Shown here: in pieces, positions 1-6,198 of the stretch
How positions within the stretch are numbered: position 1 is the stretch's first letter
Layout of the letters: every line of letters starts with the position of its first letter
Source: Hyphomicrobiales bacterium
GTDB lineage: Bacteria; Pseudomonadota; Alphaproteobacteria; Rhizobiales; Devosiaceae
Direction: 5' to 3'
Length of the DNA: 6,198 nucleotides
Assembly: GCA_015487985.1 (NCBI GenBank)
Contig: WFOP01000257.1
Location: forward strand, 1 to 6,198
Notes under the pieces: model-generated
Databases searched by the model: none
The model's input: the letters and a program-made list of their open reading frames with translations, nothing else
Told to the model about the DNA's origin: nothing
Made by a program: the position numbers and the translations under genes

Positions 1-410
1 GAATACCCAGAGCAGATAAAGCGACAAAACAATCAGGCCGGCCAAAAAGGCATAAAAGCGGTGAATGAGATTGTTGGTGCCGGTGTGGATGAACATATGG
101 GCCAGTCTTGAGGCAACAAAAACCCACGCAAGGATGACACCAACCATATCAACGCGTTCCAGCAGAAGCGCCACCAAGACCGCAAAATAAAACAACACCG
201 GCAATTGAAACTGGTTGGCATAGGCGTTGGCGACCTGACGGGCGCGCAAGGGATATTTTTCACCGCTCAGGGCGATATCCTTCAGGCTGACTTCGCGGGT
301 GTTCACCGCACTGACCCGCAGTTTTCCCGTCCAGACCATCAACAGGATTGTTGCCACCAGTTGAACAAAAGCAGCGCCAAGTAGCATTTTATCCAGCATT
401 GAAATATCCA

Positions 411-411
<1 letters not shown>
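1..411 (-). CDS. MAPEG-family membrane protein, 3' end cut by window edge
   Basis: This frame stays open for 137 codons from an ATG at 411 to the window edge, with no stop, so the C-terminus is missing. The protein is hydrophobic, with likely membrane segments at residues 9-27, 70-84, 89-104 and 119-137. The central block has R56-A-R58, N62, N66-Q-F-Q69-L-P71 and, further on, H105, H109-T-G and N113. This pattern fits the MAPEG family (membrane-associated eicosanoid/glutathione metabolism proteins), whose bacterial members are small four-helix inner-membrane proteins of mostly unknown function. In most members I recall, the residue at position 69 is glutamate (NxxE-LP); here it is Gln (codon CAA). 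Its ATG shares one base with the guaB stop (TAATG), so it is probably cotranscribed and translationally coupled with guaB. The family call is fairly sure; no substrate can be given. Confidence 0.85.
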
Positions 412-1995
<1,584 letters not shown>

Positions 1996-2150
1996 AAATG
2001 CTGAGTTGGCACGGGTCAATATCACCTGAACTTCCCCTTGGCTAGCTTTGGCTAAAGGTAATTGACACTGGTTCCTGCCCCCCGAAAAACAAAAAACAGG
2101 CCGCAGATCTTAATCAAGTTTGCGTGAAAAATCTAGCCGCGCCCCCTTCT

Positions 2151-2164
2151 TTGATGCAAATCAA
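2151..2164. promoter_or_regulatory. FNR/FnrN-type binding site (anaerobox)
   Basis: TTGAT-GCAA-ATCAA is an exact match to the consensus TTGAT-N4-ATCAA, bound by FNR-family regulators such as Fnr, FnrN/FnrL and Anr. It lies 131 bases before the DUF411 ATG and about 240 bases before guaB on the other strand, so the DUF411 gene is the likelier target. With activation from -41.5 the transcript would start near 2199, but I see no good -10 around 2187-2192, so the promoter geometry is unresolved. A degenerate second site, CAGAT-CTTA-ATCAA (eight of ten positions), lies at 2104-2117. Binding is inferred from sequence only. Confidence 0.55.
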
Positions 2165-2260
2165 CGGTTGGAGTGCAGACCTGCTTAAGCTCGGGCAAGG
2201 TGTCGCTGCCCTTCGCCGAACGCCAAAAAATATCCGCGCACCAGCAGCGGGCTGTAGTGT

Positions 2261-2276
2261 GTTGCCGGCTCGCAAC
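2261..2276 (+). other. small hairpin before the DUF411 ribosome site
   Basis: GTTGC-CGGCTC-GCAAC can form a five-pair stem with a six-base loop. It ends about five bases before the AAGAGAG ribosome site (2282-2288). It is too short to call a riboswitch and could be fortuitous. Confidence 0.25.
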
Positions 2277-2295
2277 TTACAAAGAGAGAAATGAC

Positions 2296-2751
2296 ATGAA
2301 AATCAATCGTTTATTACCACTGGGGGCCTTGCTCCTGACACTGGGCCTGTCCAGCGGAGCCAACGCCGCTGAGACGGGGGAAATGAACGTTTACAAAACC
2401 CCATGGTGCGGGTGCTGCGAAAGCTGGGCACAGGCCATGACCGGGGCGGGATATAATGTTAAAACTATTGACTTGGAGGACCTTTCCCAGGTCAAGGCAA
2501 TGGCCGGTGTCACCGATGAACTGGAGGGATGCCACACGGCAATCATTGCCGGATATGTGCTTGAGGGGCATGTGCCACTGCAGGCAATAGAAAAATTATT
2601 GCTGGAAAAACCCGAATTGCGGGGCATCGCGGTGCCGGGCATGCCTTCGGGGGCACTGGGCATGAATTATGATGAAAACGCCGATTATACCGTCTACGGG
2701 TTTTTTACTGACACAGCAAAACAACCCGTGGTGTTTTATCAGGCGGGCTAA
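2296..2751 (+). CDS. periplasmic DUF411 (CopG-like) copper-binding protein
   Basis: This is a 151-residue secreted protein of the DUF411 family, which includes the copper-resistance protein CopG of Pseudomonas and Vibrio. Residues 1-24 form a signal peptide: MKINR, a leucine-rich core, then A22-N-A24 as the probable cleavage site. The mature part has a thioredoxin-like start (MNVYKTPW) followed by C38-G-C40-C41. C79-H80-T, a GYVLEGHVP block with H92, and the AVPGMPSGALGM segment (M116, M123) follow. In characterised CopG the CxCC cysteines and a further cysteine bind a copper cluster; all equivalents are present. The ATG at 2296 is chosen because it begins the signal peptide and has AAGAGAG (2282-2288) seven bases upstream. 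An in-frame GTG at 2173 adds 41 unlikely residues. An FNR-type box lies upstream and an MFS transporter gene follows after 85 bases. No copper ATPase or oxidase is visible here. Confidence 0.9.
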   Translation: MKINRLLPLGALLLTLGLSSGANAAETGEMNVYKTPWCGCCESWAQAMTGAGYNVKTIDLEDLSQVKAMAGVTDELEGCHTAIIAGYVLEGHVPLQAIEKLLLEKPELRGIAVPGMPSGALGMNYDENADYTVYGFFTDTAKQPVVFYQAG

Positions 2752-2763
2752 CTCAAAATAAAA

Positions 2764-2775
2764 GACAGGCCTGTC
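2764..2775. repeat. 12-base perfect palindrome after the DUF411 gene
   Basis: GACAGGCCTGTC is a perfect palindrome starting 12 bases after the DUF411 stop. As RNA it could fold only as a four-pair stem with a GGCC loop. No run of T follows, so it is not a convincing terminator. A second weak stem (TTGCC 2778-2782 with GGCAA 2795-2799) also lacks a T tract. It may be a protein site or chance. Confidence 0.4.
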
Positions 2776-2815
2776 CATTGCCTTGTCGGGGGCTGGCAAG
2801 TACTTTCATGTTTTG

Positions 2816-2834
2816 TTCCGAGTCGGAATATAAT
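2816..2834 (+). promoter_or_regulatory. operator-like palindrome abutting a TATAAT before the MFS gene
   Basis: TTCCGA-G-TCGGAA (2816-2828) is a perfect inverted repeat with six-base arms. It is followed directly by a consensus -10, TATAAT (2829-2834). A second repeat, GAAT-ATA-ATTC (2826-2836), overlaps it and ends at the ATG. The layout resembles repressor operators of TetR-type regulators, though no regulator gene lies in the window. Two cautions apply: there is no good -35 about 17 bases upstream, and a start seven bases past TATAAT would fall inside the gene. The right arm (CGGAA, 2824-2828) also serves as the only ribosome-site-like sequence, eight bases before the ATG, so the palindrome could act at either level. 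Confidence 0.45.
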
Positions 2835-2836
2835 TC

Positions 2837-4216
2837 ATGTCACGTATTGTCCCTTTGATCCTGTCGGTCGCATTGTTCATGGAAATGATGGACGCCACGG
2901 TTATTGCGACATCGCTGCCCGCAATTGCTCTGGATATCGGGACAAATCCGGTGTCGCTCAAGCTGGCGCTGACCGCCTATCTCGTGGCGCTGGCCATCTT
3001 TATTCCGGTGAGCGGGTGGTTGTCAGACAGGTTTGGCGCGGTAAATGTGTTTCGGATTGCCATTGGTGTATTTATGCTTGGCTCGCTGGCCTGCGCTTTT
3101 TCCAATTCTCTTGAAACATTTGTCGTATCGAGATTTTTGCAGGGCATGGGCGGCTCGATGATGATGCCGGTGGGGCGAGTGCTTTTGCTACGCGCCACGC
3201 CGAAAGGCGATCTGGTTTCAGCAATGGCCTGGCTTACGGTGCCTGCTTTGATCGGCCCGCTGGCGGGACCGCCGCTCGGGGGATTCATCACCACCTATTT
3301 CAGTTGGCACTGGATATTTATCATCAACATTCCCATTGGATTTGCCGGCATATTGCTTGCGGGCAAATATCTGCCTCGGTCCGGCCTAAGAATAAAAAAC
3401 CGGCTGGATATCAAAGGGTTCGTTTTAATCGGCCTCACCCTTTCGGGGATCGTGTTTGGCCTGTCGGTTATTTCACTTCCCGCACTGCCCCCTTTGGTGG
3501 GGGTGCTCACGCTGTTGCTGGGAACAGTTGCCGGGTTTGTCTATTGGCGACATACCACAACAGTTGAAAAACCAATTCTTGATCCACGGATATTTCACGA
3601 CAAGAACTTTATGATTACAAATGTTTGGGGCGCGCTGTTTCGCCTGTCCATCGGGGCCTTTCCGTTTCTTGTGCCGCTCATGTTGCAAGTGGGATACGGG
3701 TTGAACCCTTTTCAATCGGGGCTCATTACATTTGCGGGGGCCGGGGGCGCGCTGGCAATGAAATTTTTTGCCAAACGAACCTATGCCCGCTTTGGCTTTC
3801 ACCGGGTGCTGGCCGGCGCCATTCTGATCAACTCGCTATTTATGGTCTTATATGGATTTGTTGACCCTGTTGAATTTGCCTATGTACTGACGGGGTTCAT
3901 TTTCCTTGGTGGCCTGACACGCTCGCTGCTGTTCACCGGCGCCAACGCTTTGATGTATGCCACGCTTCCCGACGAAGACACCGCACAGGCCAGCGCCATT
4001 GCAGCTGTGGGGGCGCAGGTCAGCATCGCTATCGGAGTGGCTATCGCCGGCTCATTGCTGGAAATCAGCGGGTTTTTGCGCGGCGGGGAACTGGCATTGC
4101 CGGACTTTCAACTGGCGCTTGTCGTGTTGGCACTGGTGGCGGCACTGGCGGCCATTCCGTTTGCGCGGCTTTCCCCTGATGCCGGGGCCAATGTTTCAGG
4201 GTATCAGGCGAAGTGA
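2837..4216 (+). CDS. MFS drug/solute exporter, DHA2 family (14 helices), HsrA-like
   Basis: This is an inner-membrane transporter of 459 residues, probably a proton-driven exporter. Hydrophobic segments at about 5-30, 42-60, 71-89, 94-118, 129-152, 157-178, 194-211, 214-236, 259-282, 293-312, 322-341, 346-373, 384-410 and 422-443 give 14 helices, as in DHA2 multidrug transporters. Family motifs are present: D19-ATVIATSLPAI in helix 1, motif A (G60-WLSDRFG67) between helices 2 and 3, and the antiporter motif C (G140-PLAGPPLGG149) in helix 5. The WHWIFIINIPIG block at 157-168 is also typical. The overall pattern resembles E. coli HsrA (YieO), whose substrate is not well defined. The ATG at 2837 gives the usual very short tail before helix 1; the ribosome site is weak. 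The gene starts 85 bases after the DUF411 gene and ends 19 bases from the convergent rlmE end, with no clear terminator between. The substrate cannot be read from sequence. Confidence 0.92.
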   Translation: MSRIVPLILSVALFMEMMDATVIATSLPAIALDIGTNPVSLKLALTAYLVALAIFIPVSGWLSDRFGAVNVFRIAIGVFMLGSLACAFSNSLETFVVSRFLQGMGGSMMMPVGRVLLLRATPKGDLVSAMAWLTVPALIGPLAGPPLGGFITTYFSWHWIFIINIPIGFAGILLAGKYLPRSGLRIKNRLDIKGFVLIGLTLSGIVFGLSVISLPALPPLVGVLTLLLGTVAGFVYWRHTTTVEKPILDPRIFHDKNFMITNVWGALFRLSIGAFPFLVPLMLQVGYGLNPFQSGLITFAGAGGALAMKFFAKRTYARFGFHRVLAGAILINSLFMVLYGFVDPVEFAYVLTGFIFLGGLTRSLLFTGANALMYATLPDEDTAQASAIAAVGAQVSIAIGVAIAGSLLEISGFLRGGELALPDFQLALVVLALVAALAAIPFARLSPDAGANVSGYQAK

Positions 4217-4235
4217 GGCAATCGCAGAACAAGGC

Positions 4236-4946
4236 TCAGTCTTTAGATAACTCCCCCTTAAACCCGGTAGCGATTAGATAAGTCTCAGCGGAATCCTTGC
4301 GAGATGCCGGGGGTTTGGCGTGAAATGTCTTGGTGAATTTCTGCTTCAGGGAAGTGAGCAACGTGTGTTCGGTGCCCCCCTGAAATACTTTTGCGATAAA
4401 TGTGCCACCCGGTGCCAGCACGTCCGTGGCAAAATCCGCCGCCAGTTCCACCAGCGCAATGATGCGAATATGATCGGTTGGTTTGTGACCTGTGGTGGGG
4501 GCCGCCATATCCGACATGACCAGATTTGCCTTTTGGCCGTCAAGCGCCTTTATCAGCACATCGGGGGCGTCATCGTCGTTAAAGTCCTTTTGCAGGACAA
4601 TCGCGCCTGTCACCGGCTCCATCTCCAGATAATCAATACCGACAATCGTGGGGTTTTCGGGGGTTGATTTTATCAATGGCACGGCCACCTGCAACCAGCC
4701 CCCCGGCGCGCACCCCAAATCCACCACCCGCATGCCGGGCTTGAGGAAGTTGTGCTTGTCGTTCAACTCGATGAGCTTGAACGCGGCGCGGGACTTGTAT
4801 CCCTCTTCGCGGGCGCGGGTGACATAGGGGTCGTTCAACTGGCGCTGAAGCCAGCGGGTGGAGGAATTTGTGCGCCGTTTGGCGGTTTTAACACGGGTTT
4901 TAAGCTGCCGTGTGGCCGAGGGGGAGGATTTGGGAGATTTGGCCAT
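4236..4946 (-). CDS. rlmE: 23S rRNA (uridine-2'-O-)-methyltransferase RlmE (FtsJ/RrmJ)
   Basis: RlmE transfers a methyl group from S-adenosylmethionine to the 2'-OH of U2552 (E. coli numbering) in the A-loop of 23S rRNA, a late step of large-subunit assembly. The 236-residue protein has a Rossmann fold with the SAM loop [11 protein letters not shown] at 74-84. The catalytic K-D-K-E set is complete: K57 (SRAAFKL), D146 (SDMAAP), K186 (FIAKVFQGG) and E221 (SAETYL). About 30 residues of basic, Ser/Lys/Arg-rich N-terminus precede the fold, somewhat longer than in E. coli and probably RNA-binding. The ATG at 4946 is chosen over an open extension to 5084. The extension overlaps the phosphatase gene and adds unrelated sequence, and AGAGG (4955-4959) sits eight bases before this ATG. 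The ATG shares a base with the upstream phosphatase stop (TAATG), so the pair is likely one operon. Confidence 0.97.
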   Translation of the reverse strand: MAKSPKSSPSATRQLKTRVKTAKRRTNSSTRWLQRQLNDPYVTRAREEGYKSRAAFKLIELNDKHNFLKPGMRVVDLGCAPGGWLQVAVPLIKSTPENPTIVGIDYLEMEPVTGAIVLQKDFNDDDAPDVLIKALDGQKANLVMSDMAAPTTGHKPTDHIRIIALVELAADFATDVLAPGGTFIAKVFQGGTEHTLLTSLKQKFTKTFHAKPPASRKDSAETYLIATGFKGELSKD

Positions 4947-6178
4947 TACGAACGCCTCTGTGTGTTTGATTTTGACTTGCGCCGACGGCGTTTGGCCTGT
5001 TTTACCCGATCCGCCTCCATCAGCGAAATCAGCATGCCTTCGCGCAGGCCACGGTCGGCCACCCGCACCCGTTTGGTGGGCCATTCACGCCGGATTGCTT
5101 CAAAAATGGCGCACCCGGGAATGACCAGATCAGCGCGATCCTTGCCAATACACGGATTTGCCACCCGCCGCTCATAGGGCATGGCAAGCAGCACCCGCAT
5201 GGTGTCGGTCAGTTGCTCGGCGTGCATCCACAAGCCATCAACTTTTGCCCGCTCATAACGTTCCAAGCCAAGATGCAGGCCAGCCAGCGTGGTGACGGTG
5301 CCTGAAGTGCCAATCAGGTGAACGGGGTGATCCTTTATCATCTGCTTGAGTTTATCGCGTCCGCGAAAATGGCGGAACTGCTGGGTGACATAATCAACCA
5401 TCTCCTCAAACTTTTCGGGGGAAACGTGTTCGCCGCCAAATTTTTCAGCGATGGTCACCACCCCCACAGGCAGGGATTGCCAGGAGCGAATGGAGGCGGC
5501 CAGTTTAGAATGTTGCTTGGGGCGCCCCCCGCGAAAATCCATCCAGGCCAGTTCCGAGGAGCCGCCCCCGATATCAAACAGCAGAGCGCCCTTGGTGTCT
5601 TTTTCCACCAGATCAGAACATCCGGTCACCGCCAGTTCGGCTTCGGTTTTGCGATCAATGACCTCCAACTCGATGCCCAGTTCATTTTTGACCCGCAATA
5701 AAAATTCGGGGGCATTGTTGGCAGCGCGGCAGGCTTCCGTGGTAATCAGGCGAAAACTGGCCGGGGCGTGGTGGCTAAGTTTAAGGGCGCACAATCTGAG
5801 CGCCTCATAGGTGCGCTCCATTGCCGCGGTGTCAAGAGCACCGGTTTTTGAGACCCCCTCCCCCAGCCGCACAATGCGGGAAAACCCATCCACAACGCGA
5901 TAGCCCTTGTCCTTGGCGCGCACAATCAACAAACGGCAATTGTTTGTGCCAAGGTCAAGCGCCGCATAAAGCGGTGTGCTGCGCCGGTTTGCGGGCACTC
6001 TTCTGGTATTGTTCGTCCGCCGTTTTGTCTCGCGAGACGGGGCTGAACCTTTATTTCCCGGGCCTTTTTGTGGCGGGGGGGCGTTCAGCCTTGCAGCAGG
6101 GGCATTGGTATTCTGCTGCGGATCCTGCACTTTCCCTTCAGGGCCAAGAGCAGCGGCGGACCGAGTTTTATCGGTCAC
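4946..6178 (-). CDS. ppx: Ppx/GppA-family exopolyphosphatase / pppGpp phosphatase
   Basis: This cytoplasmic phosphohydrolase, of the ASKHA fold, removes terminal phosphate from polyphosphate or pppGpp; sequence alone does not separate the two. Of 410 residues, 1-66 are low-complexity (Pro, Ala, Asn, Lys/Arg) and probably disordered. Domain I runs from about 68 to 195: the first phosphate loop [12 protein letters not shown] (73-84), [11 protein letters not shown] (146-156), and Glu179 in TEAEL, matching E121 of E. coli PPX. Domain II runs from about 196 to 390: the DIGGGSSE loop (202-209, Glu209 matching E150), GTSGT (290-294) and ADRGLREGM (374-382). The C-terminal 18 residues are a strongly basic tail. 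It lacks the HD-like C-terminal domain of E. coli PPX (about 510 residues), so it is the short two-domain form. The start is a GTG at 6178 with GAGG only four bases upstream. Because the N-terminus is unconserved, the exact start is uncertain. It is coupled to rlmE by TAATG. Confidence 0.93.
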   Translation of the reverse strand: MTDKTRSAAALGPEGKVQDPQQNTNAPAARLNAPPPQKGPGNKGSAPSRETKRRTNNTRRVPANRRSTPLYAALDLGTNNCRLLIVRAKDKGYRVVDGFSRIVRLGEGVSKTGALDTAAMERTYEALRLCALKLSHHAPASFRLITTEACRAANNAPEFLLRVKNELGIELEVIDRKTEAELAVTGCSDLVEKDTKGALLFDIGGGSSELAWMDFRGGRPKQHSKLAASIRSWQSLPVGVVTIAEKFGGEHVSPEKFEEMVDYVTQQFRHFRGRDKLKQMIKDHPVHLIGTSGTVTTLAGLHLGLERYERAKVDGLWMHAEQLTDTMRVLLAMPYERRVANPCIGKDRADLVIPGCAIFEAIRREWPTKRVRVADRGLREGMLISLMEADRVKQAKRRRRKSKSNTQRRS

Positions 6179-6198
6179 ATATCCTCACTTCGGCTCCC
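6175..6198 (-). CDS. possible 3' end of an upstream gene overlapping ppx
   Basis: On the minus strand, a frame open from the window edge reads GSRSEDM and ends in TGA at 6177-6175. This would overlap the ppx GTG start in the four bases GTGA, a common operon junction. Seven codons are far too few to show that a gene exists; these bases may simply be the ppx leader. Confidence 0.2.
   Translation of the reverse strand, partial: GSRSEDM

Noticed and set aside
2062..2067. Perfect -35 hexamer TTGACA on the plus strand as a DUF411 promoter
   Set aside because: No acceptable -10 follows at 16-19 bases (the sequence is A/C-rich), and the DUF411 start is over 200 bases away.
2173..2295. N-terminal extension of the DUF411 gene from a GTG at 2173
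   Set aside because: The 41 added residues are Cys/Arg/Gln-rich and would bury the signal peptide. The ATG at 2296 has its own ribosome site and begins a classic signal sequence.
4217..4235. Bidirectional terminator between the convergent MFS and rlmE genes
   Set aside because: The 19-base gap contains no inverted repeat or T tract. Only a distant six-base match (AATCGC/GCGATT about 45 bases apart) is seen, which is not convincing.
4947..5084. N-terminal extension of rlmE from an ATG at 5084
   Set aside because: It lies wholly inside the ppx gene in another frame and adds unrelated Gly/Arg-rich sequence. The ATG at 4946 gives the normal protein and a TAATG junction with ppx.
4752..5177. Plus-strand open frame across rlmE and ppx
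   Set aside because: Antisense to two well-supported genes, with no domain signal.

Overview
The window looks like a chromosomal segment of an alphaproteobacterium, most likely from the Hyphomicrobiales (Rhizobiales) or a close relative. This is inferred from the character of the IMP dehydrogenase, from a short two-domain Ppx/GppA protein with a long disordered N-terminus and basic tail, and from an RlmE with a basic N-terminal extension. Base composition is moderately GC-rich and even. I see no RNA genes, insertion sequences, CRISPR arrays or phage genes.

Layout: six genes. On the minus strand at the left are guaB (IMP dehydrogenase, 411-1913) and a MAPEG-family membrane protein (1-411, cut by the window edge), overlapping by one base in TAATG. 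A 382-base divergent intergenic region (1914-2295) follows. It holds a weak guaB promoter candidate and a perfect FNR/FnrN-type box (TTGAT-N4-ATCAA, 2151-2164). On the plus strand are a secreted DUF411/CopG-like copper-binding protein (2296-2751) and a 14-helix DHA2-type MFS transporter (2837-4216). Just before the transporter is a palindrome (TTCCGA-G-TCGGAA) that abuts a consensus TATAAT. On the minus strand at the right, converging on the transporter, are rlmE (4236-4946) and a Ppx/GppA phosphatase gene (4946-6178). These two also overlap by one base in TAATG. The last bases may hold the end of another upstream gene.

How the genes fit together: the flanks are housekeeping genes for guanine nucleotide synthesis (guaB), polyphosphate/pppGpp hydrolysis (ppx) and 23S rRNA 2'-O-methylation (rlmE). 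The plus-strand pair in the middle looks like an accessory periplasmic-copper and efflux module. Its control sites suggest oxygen-responsive control of the DUF411 gene and separate repressor control of the transporter. The window is mostly ordinary. The best leads are the FNR box ahead of a copper protein, the operator-like palindrome ahead of the transporter, and a Glu-to-Gln change at a usually acidic position of the MAPEG protein.
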